DNA from: Desulfosoma sp. | GTDB taxonomy: Bacteria; Desulfobacterota; Syntrophobacteria; Syntrophobacterales; DSM-9756 | NCBI GenBank assembly: GCA_037481875.1 | Contig: JBBFKY010000001.1 | Location: forward strand, 600,510 to 664,509 | Direction of reading: 5' to 3' | Length of the DNA stretch: 64,000 nt | Shown here: positions 56,688 through 64,000 of the stretch, in pieces | Layout: each line of letters begins with the position of its first letter | How positions within the stretch are numbered: the first letter of the stretch is position 1 | Notes under the pieces: model-generated | Told to the model about the DNA's origin: nothing | Database searches by the model: none | The model's input: only the letters and a program-made list of their open reading frames with translations | Position numbers and translations under genes: made by a program

Positions 56688-59222
56688 ATGCTTTCCCGAG
56701 AAAAAAAACTTGCGTTGTGTATGGCGGGGCTTCTCCACGATGTGGGAAAATTCAGGCAGAGAGCCGAGTTTCCAGAAGATAAGGGGCTTACCCACGGTCA
56801 GATCGGCTATGAGTGGCTCAAACAACATTACGGAGAAACAGCCATTGAAGCCCTCGGAGCCGTGAACCATCATGCCACCGATGAGGAGGTATGGTCTGTC
56901 AACGAGCTCCTGATTCTTTACGAAGCCGACAATTGTTCGGCATCGGAACGACGGACCCATTACGATAAAACGAAGGACGTCTCCGCTGCCTGGCATCGGC
57001 AGGTGCCTTTGGCCTGCGTCTTTTCCAGGGTACGTAATCCCCATGAAGAGATTCCGAAAAGGCTGCCGCTTAAGCCGGCTTACTGGCATCTGCCGTCGAA
57101 AGATGGGCTTATGGGCTGGCATCCTCCAGAAACCACGGAAAAAGCTAACACTGCTGAAAATTACAAGGAGTTGTGGAAGGCGTTTACTAACGAGTTTGAT
57201 GCGCTCAGAGCGTGCGGGAATCACCGAAACCCGAATGTGCTTTTGCACCTTTTGGAAAAATACACCGGGGTCGTTCCCTCCATTACCCTTCGCATCAAGG
57301 GGGTGAATGACCAGGAAACCTATCGCAAGCACCCCGATATTTCCCTCTTTGATCATCTCAAAACCACGGCAGCTTTTGCTGTGTGCTTGGCCGAGTGGTG
57401 TCAGGAGCGTTACGCGGATCGGTGGGAAAAAGAGATCCTGAAAGAGGAGATAGCCGGGGAGGCCACTTGGGCACAGGATGCCGAATGTCCCTTTTTGCTC
57501 GTCGGTGGAGACCTTTCCGGCGTGCAGCGTTTCATCTACACCATTTCTTCTAAAGGGGCTTTGAAATCCCTGAAGGGCCGCTCCTTTTTCCTGGAGCTTT
57601 TTCTGGAACACGCTGTGGACTCCCTTTTGGAAGCCCTGGAGCTTTTCCGCTGCCATGTGATTTTTACAGGTGGCGGTCACTTTTACCTGGTGGCTCCCAA
57701 CACCCCTAAGACGGCAGAAACCCTTCGCAGGGTGAGTCAACGCCTAAATGACTACCTTTTTAGAGATTTTAACGGAGCTTTGGAACTTTTCCTGCGTTGG
57801 GTGCCTTTTCGCAAAGCGGATCTGAGAGACGTCACACGCACCTGGACGCATCTTTCTCAGGAATTGGAAGAGGCGAAAAAAAGAAAGGGAGAGGCTTTTC
57901 TGAAAGACCTGCTCGGTGAGGCGCAAGAGCCTCACCCCGATTGCTACACGGACAAATGCCAGGTGTGCGGCCGCGAGGATCGACCTCTAGATAAGCTTAC
58001 CATCGGCGAAGCCACCTTTCCCGTTTGCGATCCCTGTTACGACCAATACAATTTGGGGAATCTCCTTCAACAGGCAAGCCGAAAAGGACCCTACCCGGTG
58101 ATTTATCGCTGGAAGGAGATTCCTGCGGGGCTAAAAAAGAATGAGTACATCAGCATTGATGACCGTTATTACCAACCTGTGCAAATGAGCTTTAACGACA
58201 AAAGTCCGAAGAAGCTTCCGGAGAATGCTGAAGCCGTCTACCACTTGAATGATTGGGATCTGACCCACTACACCCACAAAGGTAGCCGCCCGCTTTTCGC
58301 TGCGGTTTATGTCCCACCGGAAGAGGACTTTAAAGACTTGGAAAGCATGGCCAAGCGAGGTTTTGGCATCGCTCGCATTGGGGTCCTTCGCATGGACGTG
58401 GACCGGCTGGGGCGTGTCTTTTCCCTAAGCCTTCCTGAAGGGGAGAGAACCTTTTCGTTAACGGCCTCCCTCTCGCGACACTTAAGTCTTTTTTTCAAAT
58501 TCCATCTCAATGGAGTGTTGCGCGGAGAGAAAGGATACCCTGCCAGGACCCGATTGTTAGGTAGAGAAGACGGCGCCAGACTCCTCACGGTAGTCTATTC
58601 CGGCGGAGACGACCTATTTCTCATCGGACATTGGCTGGATGTTCTCGAAGCTGCTTTGGATATTCAACGGGCTTTCAGTGCTTACACAGCCAATCCTTAT
58701 TTGACGGTTTCGGCAGGGTTGGCCTTAGGAGGTCCCCATGAACCCGTCTATCGCCTGGCCGATGCTGCAGGAGAGGCCGAAGATCGGGCCAAGGCAGACA
58801 GAGAAGAGAACGGAAAGAGGTTCCCGGGGCGAAAAGCTTTCTGCGTCTTCGGCAATCACACCTTCCCCTGGCATGAGAGCACCGTGCCCGGTGTCGGTAG
58901 CGTCTTGGAAATTTTGGGGTGTTTTGAACCCTTTTTGTCCGTGGGACCAACAAGTTTGAAGATTCGCGCGGAAGGGCTGTCCAAATCCTTTTATTACAAG
59001 CTCCTACAACTTGTGCGGCTCCAGCGTCGCGATGGAGTTTGGATGCTCCCGAAGTTGGCATACCTTTTTGGGAGGACTCGAGTGCACGCATCCCTAGAAG
59101 AAAACTGGTTAGACCTTAGAAAGTACATGTTTTCCGAGAAGGCCCGGGGGTGGCGCCATGTGGAAATGGCGCTCGTCATCCTTTTAATGATGATGAGAGA
59201 AGGAGACCGGAACAATGAGTGA
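56688..59222 (+). CDS. cas10: Cas10/Csm1, type III-A large subunit
   Basis: An 844-residue Cas10. The N-terminal HD nuclease motif is present as LLHDVGKF (His17-Asp18) with a second NHHATDEE motif. A zinc-binding region CQVCGRE...CDPC lies near 424-448. The second Palm domain has YSGGDDLFLIG (Gly639-Asp642), the intact GGDD of cyclic oligoadenylate synthesis; the first Palm has LLVGGDLSGVQRFIY. Both single-strand DNase and cOA synthase functions are thus expected. The ATG at 56688 follows AGGGAGGGG. The stop overlaps csm2. Confidence 0.95.
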   Translation: MLSREKKLALCMAGLLHDVGKFRQRAEFPEDKGLTHGQIGYEWLKQHYGETAIEALGAVNHHATDEEVWSVNELLILYEADNCSASERRTHYDKTKDVSAAWHRQVPLACVFSRVRNPHEEIPKRLPLKPAYWHLPSKDGLMGWHPPETTEKANTAENYKELWKAFTNEFDALRACGNHRNPNVLLHLLEKYTGVVPSITLRIKGVNDQETYRKHPDISLFDHLKTTAAFAVCLAEWCQERYADRWEKEILKEEIAGEATWAQDAECPFLLVGGDLSGVQRFIYTISSKGALKSLKGRSFFLELFLEHAVDSLLEALELFRCHVIFTGGGHFYLVAPNTPKTAETLRRVSQRLNDYLFRDFNGALELFLRWVPFRKADLRDVTRTWTHLSQELEEAKKRKGEAFLKDLLGEAQEPHPDCYTDKCQVCGREDRPLDKLTIGEATFPVCDPCYDQYNLGNLLQQASRKGPYPVIYRWKEIPAGLKKNEYISIDDRYYQPVQMSFNDKSPKKLPENAEAVYHLNDWDLTHYTHKGSRPLFAAVYVPPEEDFKDLESMAKRGFGIARIGVLRMDVDRLGRVFSLSLPEGERTFSLTASLSRHLSLFFKFHLNGVLRGEKGYPARTRLLGREDGARLLTVVYSGGDDLFLIGHWLDVLEAALDIQRAFSAYTANPYLTVSAGLALGGPHEPVYRLADAAGEAEDRAKADREENGKRFPGRKAFCVFGNHTFPWHESTVPGVGSVLEILGCFEPFLSVGPTSLKIRAEGLSKSFYYKLLQLVRLQRRDGVWMLPKLAYLFGRTRVHASLEENWLDLRKYMFSEKARGWRHVEMALVILLMMMREGDRNNE

Positions 59223-59619
59223 CACCAAAAAACCTAGCAGCATCAGTGAATTCAAAGGTGAACTCAGGGACTTAAAACAAGTGTCCATGGAACGTTTGGT
59301 GGAAATTGCGGACTCAGTGGGATTCCAAATTTCTGAAAGAGTCAAAATGAATCAGATCCGTCGCTTTTTGGACGGGGCCCGCAAGGTGGAAGCGGAAGTG
59401 AAGAGATCAAAACAGTTTGATCAGGTAAAGGATCGTATCGTTTTGCTTCGACCCAAACTGGCTTATGCCGCCGGACGCAACGCGGATGTCAAGCCGTTGG
59501 CTGAGCTTTTGGATGCGGCGGTTACGTCGGCGGCCAAGTCCGAGGAAAATTTCAAAAAATTCCTGCGACTCATGGAAGGAATCATCGCTTACCACCGTTA
59601 CCATGGAGGAAGGGACTAA
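59215..59619 (+). CDS. csm2: Csm2, type III-A small subunit (Cas11)
   Basis: A 134-residue helical protein: VEIADSVGFQISERVKMNQIRRFLDGARKVEAEV and LLRPKLAYAAGRNADVKPLAELLDAAV are the Csm2 signature blocks. It lines the inner filament of the Csm complex. Its presence separates III-A from III-B. The ATG overlaps the cas10 stop by eight bases. Sixteen bases separate it from csm3. Confidence 0.92.
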   Translation: MSDTKKPSSISEFKGELRDLKQVSMERLVEIADSVGFQISERVKMNQIRRFLDGARKVEAEVKRSKQFDQVKDRIVLLRPKLAYAAGRNADVKPLAELLDAAVTSAAKSEENFKKFLRLMEGIIAYHRYHGGRD

Positions 59620-59635
59620 GAGGAGGGGGGTGGCT

Positions 59636-60469
59636 ATGACACCGAAGACTTACCGCAAACTTTTGGGAAAAATCGTATTGGAAGGCGTCATGGAATGCCT
59701 GAGCGGGCTCCATATCGGAGCGTCCAAGGAAAACCTTGAGATCGGCGCTTTGGACAGTCCTGTGGTCAGGGATCCCATTTCATCGGAACCGTATGTTCCC
59801 GGCAGTTCTTTGAAAGGGAAACTGAGGGCTCTTTTAGAAAAAGCTCACCCTGAACTTTTTCCCAACCGGGATGGTGGCTCCGGTATCAGTCGCCATGAGT
59901 GCAACGACTGGAAGCCCGGCAACAATAAGAACAAAAATTACGGTATCACGCTGGACTATCCCGGGGCTCTGCAATGTCCGGTTTGCCGTCTTTTCGGTTC
60001 CACAGGAGCCGGTGACGGTGATAACTTTCCGGCGCGTCTCAAGGTCAGGGATATGCGCCTTACGGATCAGAGCCGTAAGGAGCTGGAGGCCATTGACACG
60101 GGGCTACTTTTTACCGAGTGGAAGTTCGAAAACGGTATCGATCGTGTTACCTCGTCAGCCAATCCCAGGAACCTGGAAAGGGTTCCTCGAGGCACCCGGT
60201 TCCAATTTTCGATGACCTATGACGTAGAAGATTTAGAAACGCTGCACGAAGATTTGAAAAACCTTCAATTGGCAATCGCCTTGTTGCAGGACGACGCTTT
60301 GGGCGGTCACGGATCTCGCGGGTACGGTCATGTGAAGTTTGAGTTTAGCGAGATAGAAGCCCGAAAAATAGATTACTATCGAGGGCAAAAGGAACAGTCC
60401 AAAACGGTGACAAGCCTTGAAGAGCTGGCTGACTTGGCCCAGTTTTTTAATAACGGTCAAAGGGCTTAA
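59636..60469 (+). CDS. csm3: Csm3, type III-A backbone RNase (Cas7)
   Basis: A 277-residue Cas7-type RAMP. The candidate catalytic Asp40 is in IGALDSPVVRDP, the expected site for cutting target RNA at six-base steps. Other blocks: YVPGSSLKGKLRALLE, CPVCRLFGSTG and DALGGHGSRGYGHVKF (the G-rich loop). The ATG at 59636 follows AGGAGGGGGG; the frame extends upstream into csm2 but that part is a shadow. It forms the repeated backbone along the crRNA. Confidence 0.95.
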   Translation: MTPKTYRKLLGKIVLEGVMECLSGLHIGASKENLEIGALDSPVVRDPISSEPYVPGSSLKGKLRALLEKAHPELFPNRDGGSGISRHECNDWKPGNNKNKNYGITLDYPGALQCPVCRLFGSTGAGDGDNFPARLKVRDMRLTDQSRKELEAIDTGLLFTEWKFENGIDRVTSSANPRNLERVPRGTRFQFSMTYDVEDLETLHEDLKNLQLAIALLQDDALGGHGSRGYGHVKFEFSEIEARKIDYYRGQKEQSKTVTSLEELADLAQFFNNGQRA

Positions 60470-60481
60470 GGCGAGGAATCC

Positions 60482-61507
60482 ATGAAAACCTATCTTTATC
60501 ACCTGGAATTTCCAGGAGGGGCCCACTTCGGTCGGCAGGGGATTGGGTTGGAGGAAACCCGGGAGTCTTTTTCATCGGATTCCTTGTTTTCAGCTCTCAT
60601 CAATGCATTTTCCCTTGTTGGTGAGGCGGACGAGGTGCTGGCGGCCTTAGGAAGTGAGACTCCACCGTTTCATCTGAGTTCCCTTTTCCCCTATGGACCG
60701 GATAAGAGCGACAAGAATAGCAAGCGGCTCTACGCATTGCCTCGACCCATGACGATGCCACGAGTTCAAGACAACTCCGTTCTTCGATCCGCCGGCAAGG
60801 ACCTGAAAAAGATTCGATACTTGGTGCCTGAAGACGTTGTTCGCTGGCTGGATGACCGACCCTTGACCGAAGACGACATTCATGCCATGCGAACACGCGC
60901 TGCACGGCTGGCTCGACCCTGGAATGAAGAAACGAAAGAGGGGTGGCATGCTGTCTTTCTGCGGCCTCGTGTAGCTCTGGACCGTAATTCGCAAAACAGT
61001 GCCATCTGGTGGTGCGGTGAGATCCACTTTAGTCGGAAAGCCGGTCTTTTCGGGTTGGTGCGGTTCCAGGACGAAGCGTGGAAACCTCGGCTGGAAGCCG
61101 CATTTCGGCTTCTGAGTGATATGGGCTTGGGAGGCGAACGCACCTACGGGCTGGGTATGTTCCGTTTCGACGGTTTTACGCCCGTCGAGGATGTATGGTC
61201 ATTGAACCTGCCCGAGGCCGATCCCAGACGTCACGTGTTGTTGTCACGATACGTCCCTACAAAGGATGAGCTCGGGCGACTACCTCAGGTGTTGAGCGCG
61301 TGGGACATGGAGGAGAGTCGAGGTTACGTGGTGTCCGGCCGTTCGGCCACCACCGTCAAAAGGAAACGCGTGCGATTCCTCATTGAGGGATCCGTTGCCC
61401 GCGAACCCCTTTCAGGCCGACTTGTGGATGTCACGCCGGAACAAGGCTTAGCTTTAGGCCTAACTCATCGTGTGTATCGGTCAGGGTTGGGGTTTTGGTT
61501 TCCCTAA
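60482..61507 (+). CDS. csm4: Csm4, type III-A Cas5-like subunit
   Basis: A 341-residue RAMP protein. The N-terminus YLYHLEFPGGAHFGRQGIGLEETRESFSSDSLFSALINA is typical of Csm4, and the glycine-rich loop is DMGLGGERTYGLGMF. It caps the 5' tag end of the crRNA and contacts Cas10. The ATG at 60482 follows GAGGAA. It is 12 bases after csm3. Confidence 0.93.
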   Translation: MKTYLYHLEFPGGAHFGRQGIGLEETRESFSSDSLFSALINAFSLVGEADEVLAALGSETPPFHLSSLFPYGPDKSDKNSKRLYALPRPMTMPRVQDNSVLRSAGKDLKKIRYLVPEDVVRWLDDRPLTEDDIHAMRTRAARLARPWNEETKEGWHAVFLRPRVALDRNSQNSAIWWCGEIHFSRKAGLFGLVRFQDEAWKPRLEAAFRLLSDMGLGGERTYGLGMFRFDGFTPVEDVWSLNLPEADPRRHVLLSRYVPTKDELGRLPQVLSAWDMEESRGYVVSGRSATTVKRKRVRFLIEGSVAREPLSGRLVDVTPEQGLALGLTHRVYRSGLGFWFP

Positions 61508-61530
61508 CGTTTGAGTTCAGGAGGCGTTTC

Positions 61531-63258
61531 ATGGCCACACAGACGGCTACCTCCCCTGTGATGGACAAAGCTCTGGAAAAGCTGACCGTCTTTTTAACGG
61601 TACTTTCTCCCATTCACATTGGAACAAAGGACGGCGCACTTCAGCCCATGGAGTACCTTTTTGACGGGGCAAGGGTGCATGTGGTGGATGAAACCAAGCT
61701 TGGTCGCTTTCTCTTGCAGAGGAACCTACTGGACAATTTCGTGCAGCAGGCTTTCTCAGGAGATTTAAGGAAAAAAGGTCTGCACGGTTTTTTAAAGGAG
61801 AAAGCCCGAGACGTGGATTTCAGGAAAATCGGTCCTCAGGTGGCGTCTTACTCAGTTCCCGGGGGATCTTCGAATATGCCGGATTTTAGACCGTTTGTGA
61901 GAGACGGTTTTGGAAACGTTTACTTGCCAGGAACATCCATCAAGGGCGTTTTGCGCACGGCCATCATTTATAACATACTTAAAAGCGAGCTTCCCTCAGG
62001 GTCGAGCCAAGGGAAGCATCCTCGAGAACAAAAGGTCAGATCATGGATCCGGCAATTGCGGACGGAAAAAAAACAAGAAAGGGCAAAGAAGTTCCTTTCG
62101 ACCGAGTTGCAAAAAACGACCCTTCAGTGCTGGAAGCTTGCAGGCGGCGGCAAAGAGCAAAACCGTGACCTTTTGCGGTGTTTAAAGGTTCGAGATGCCT
62201 ACCCCTTAAACGGCAAGGTGGAAACCAGTGTCATTCCCATTCGGTTTCTTTCCAAAAAAAAGGATGGAGCCCACTACTGGAGCGCGAAGCCGAGGGGAGG
62301 TGGCGACCTTGAGATCTGGGTGGAGGCCGTGATCGGTGGCACCTTTCAAACGGAAATCTTATGGGATCATGCCCTATGGGAAAAATTTTGCCATAATAAT
62401 CCAACGTTGAAAAACTTGGGAGAAATGAGCCCGAAAAAAATCCTACTTATGGCTAATGCCATGAATCGCGACGTCATCGATCATGAGAGGGCTTTTTACT
62501 CCTCCAAGGGGATGGCTCAAGGCGAGCTTCTTAAGCAATGGTATGAGCAACTGGGGACGTCCGTTTTGCGTATCGGCTTCGGGTCAGGCATGCTCTCCAC
62601 AACGGTGAATCTCCTGTGGAGTGAACAACTTCGCCGGGAGATTCGAAATGTCTGCGGCCATGATCGAGGGGAGGACCCGGCCCCCAAATCCCGTCGAGTT
62701 TGGGTAAAAAGTGATAGGGAATGCCTGCCTATGGGGTGGACGCAAATTAGGATTGCTTCGGATCCTAGGGACGGCGAAGCGATCCCCAAAGACAAAGACC
62801 AAACAGCTTCCCAGGAGCCTCGTGAGCAAAGGCGAGAGGACCAAAACATTTCGCAAGTCCGCACGTTTGAGAAAAGCGCACCCAAACCGAGCCAACCGGT
62901 GCGTGGCGACGCAGTTTCAATTCAGGCTCGTGGACTTTCGGGTGGAAACCTCCAAGAGGCTCGAACGTCGGCTGCATCAAAAGATTTTTCCAAACAAGGC
63001 GAAGGGGTTTCCCCCAAAAGCCCCGAAGTCAAAGTGAGCAAAACGCCGTCTTCTGCGCTCGAGGTCAAAGCCAAAGAAACTTCTTTAACCAATAGAATAG
63101 AAATGGAGCGGCTCCTTAAAGATCTGGAGAAAGCCGATAAGGCTTCGGCCCGAGCAGCGGCACAAATCCTCAAGGACAGAATGCTGAAACAAAAACTGTG
63201 GAAAACTTCTCCCTATAAAACAACTTTGGAAGAAATCCTTTCGGAAGACGACCTTTGA
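61531..63258 (+). CDS. csm5: Csm5, type III-A Cas7-like cap, with long C-terminal extension
   Basis: A 575-residue Csm5. The RAMP core runs to about residue 400: FLTVLSPIHIGTKDG at the N-terminus, YLPGTSIKGVLRTAII, LKVRDAYPL and LRIGFGSGMLSTTV. Csm5 proteins are usually 350-420 residues; here about 170 residues follow, first a low-complexity stretch rich in Ser, Lys, Glu, Pro and Gln, then a helical end (MERLLKDLEKADKASARAAAQILKD) closing with an acidic EEILSEDDL. Csm5 binds the 3' part of the crRNA. The ATG at 61531 follows AGGAGG. It is the last gene of the effector operon. Confidence 0.92.
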   Translation: MATQTATSPVMDKALEKLTVFLTVLSPIHIGTKDGALQPMEYLFDGARVHVVDETKLGRFLLQRNLLDNFVQQAFSGDLRKKGLHGFLKEKARDVDFRKIGPQVASYSVPGGSSNMPDFRPFVRDGFGNVYLPGTSIKGVLRTAIIYNILKSELPSGSSQGKHPREQKVRSWIRQLRTEKKQERAKKFLSTELQKTTLQCWKLAGGGKEQNRDLLRCLKVRDAYPLNGKVETSVIPIRFLSKKKDGAHYWSAKPRGGGDLEIWVEAVIGGTFQTEILWDHALWEKFCHNNPTLKNLGEMSPKKILLMANAMNRDVIDHERAFYSSKGMAQGELLKQWYEQLGTSVLRIGFGSGMLSTTVNLLWSEQLRREIRNVCGHDRGEDPAPKSRRVWVKSDRECLPMGWTQIRIASDPRDGEAIPKDKDQTASQEPREQRREDQNISQVRTFEKSAPKPSQPVRGDAVSIQARGLSGGNLQEARTSAASKDFSKQGEGVSPKSPEVKVSKTPSSALEVKAKETSLTNRIEMERLLKDLEKADKASARAAAQILKDRMLKQKLWKTSPYKTTLEEILSEDDL

Positions 63259-63482
63259 TCTTCCTTCACTGAGCTGGAAGGAAAAAGGTGAAGCCATGGT
63301 TCTTGCCCAAAAATATTTTTCGATTCGGTGTCATCCTTATGGAGGCTGTTGATGTGCGGTGTTAGGGATACAGGAATCCAGCCGTCCCGCAAATCTGTTG
63401 ACAGGGTTTGGTTGAGCTCGGCCCCGAATGCAGGCGGTTGGGAAGTCGATGGCTGGTTCCGTTTTCCTCGTTCACTTTCTGC

Positions 63483-63511
63483 TTGCCTTTGCCAAGGTCC
63501 TGTGATAGACA
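63483..63511 (+). promoter_or_regulatory. Candidate promoter of the tRNA-tuf operon
   Basis: TTGCCT (63483-63488) and TAGACA (63506-63511) are spaced by 17 bases and end 48 bases before tRNA-Tyr. The rest of the 301-base gap from csm5 (63259-63559) shows no gene. Confidence 0.35.
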
Positions 63512-63559
63512 GGGCTGCTCTCGCACCCGGGATGAAAAGCGGGTAGGCGGTTTGATTGG

Positions 63560-63644
<85 letters not shown>

Positions 63645-63754
63645 CACCTGAAACATGTAGGAGATAGTGGCAGCGGAAGCGGGCCATTGTCGTTCGAACT
63701 GCATGTTCAATTCGAGCACAATCCCGTCTTGCATGTCCGCCCTATGAGGTGTGG

Positions 63755-63831
63755 GCCCACGTAGCTCAGGAGGTAGAGCACTTCCTTGGTAAGGAAGAGG
63801 TTCACCGGTTCGAGCCCGGTCGTGGGCTCCA
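63755..63831 (+). tRNA. tRNA-Thr (anticodon GGT)
   Basis: Acceptor GCCCACG pairs with CGTGGGC; anticodon stem-loop CTTCC-TTGGTAA-GGAAG with anticodon GGT; T arm ACCGG-TTCGAGC-CCGGT; CCA is encoded. In many Proteobacteria-like genomes tRNA-Tyr, tRNA-Gly and tRNA-Thr precede tuf; here the 110 bases between Tyr and Thr do not fold into a tRNA-Gly. Confidence 0.95.
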
Positions 63832-63964
63832 TTTTTTTTGGAGCGAAAATGGGGCGCCTTCTGCCACAGACTCCGCGCCGTCCGGTTTATGCGTATCTTA
63901 GGTGAGGCTTGGGGACCCAACGGTCCGACAGGAAGATCGACTCGTGACGTGAGGAGGAAGAGCG

Positions 63965-64000
63965 ATGGGGAAGAAGAAGTTTGAGCGGACGAAGCCGCAC
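63965..64000 (+). CDS. tuf: Elongation factor Tu, N-terminal end only
   Basis: Twelve codons are visible, MGKKKFERTKPH, matching the start of EF-Tu (usually MAKxKFERTKPHVN). GAGGAGG lies eight bases before the ATG. Location directly after tRNA-Thr(GGT) is the usual one for tufB. The gene continues beyond the window. Confidence 0.85.
   Translation, partial: MGKKKFERTKPH

Noticed and set aside
63645-63754. tRNA-Gly expected between tRNA-Tyr and tRNA-Thr
   Set aside because: No acceptor pairing or anticodon stem could be drawn in the 110 bases, although a GTTCAATTCGAGC stretch faintly recalls a T arm.

Overview
The window looks like a chromosome segment of a Gram-negative, anaerobic, probably thermophilic sulfate-reducing or syntrophic bacterium of the Desulfobacterota (former Deltaproteobacteria). 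Three things point there: a group 3b (sulfhydrogenase-type) NiFe hydrogenase operon, a B12-dependent class II ribonucleotide reductase, and the gene run yicC-remA-gmk-rlmB with a heptose kinase (LPS synthesis). The phylum is inferred from gene content, not from a marker alignment.

Left part (1-21.3 kb): ordinary chromosome. It holds a SAM-dependent methyltransferase, an alpha/beta hydrolase and a DEDDh exonuclease on the plus strand. On the minus strand are the four-subunit hydrogenase operon (hydBGDA), endonuclease V and NrdJ. Then come tatD, maf and yggS (plus), and a minus-strand housekeeping block: YggT, DivIVA-like, Trm112-like, RfaE1, DUF4416, YicC, RemA, Gmk, RlmB. A DMT permease and tRNA-Thr(TGT) close the part. 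Gene-free stretches carry dispersed palindromic repeats, and the 3' end of endonuclease V has been duplicated downstream together with one of these palindromes.

Right part (21.4-63.3 kb): a very large type III-A CRISPR-Cas island lying between tRNA genes. From left to right: (i) csx2 (CARF-HEPN RNase) and csx20; (ii) a minus-strand operon with mostly overlapping genes: cad1 (CARF-adenosine deaminase), a Nudix hydrolase, an unknown small protein, a sigma-factor-like protein, a zinc-finger anti-sigma-like protein with a MazF/PemK-like region, and a Lon-type Ser/Lys protease without AAA+ or obvious CARF/SAVED sensor; (iii) a 582-bp phage lysis-gene remnant trapped between CRISPR repeats; (iv) a CRISPR array of about 17.6 kb (roughly 240-247 repeats); (v) leader, cas2, cas1, a CRISPR-associated primase-polymerase and a TPR protein (minus); (vi) a shared promoter region with an 18-bp palindrome; (vii) cas6-cas10-csm2-csm3-csm4-csm5 (plus). 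The island ends at tRNA-Tyr, tRNA-Thr(GGT) and the start of tuf.

Working model: the array is transcribed leftwards, Cas6 processes it, and the Csm complex targets phage transcripts. Many spacers carry phage ribosome-binding sites or terminators in one orientation, so the crRNAs would be antisense to mRNA. Cas10 has an intact GGDD motif and should make cyclic oligoadenylate. This would activate Csx2 (RNA cleavage) and Cad1 (ATP deamination), with Csx20 as a candidate off-switch. The sigma/anti-sigma/Lon module resembles CalpS/CalpT/CalpL and the type III-E CASP-sigma module in logic, but its protease has a different architecture. It is the best candidate for an undescribed system here.
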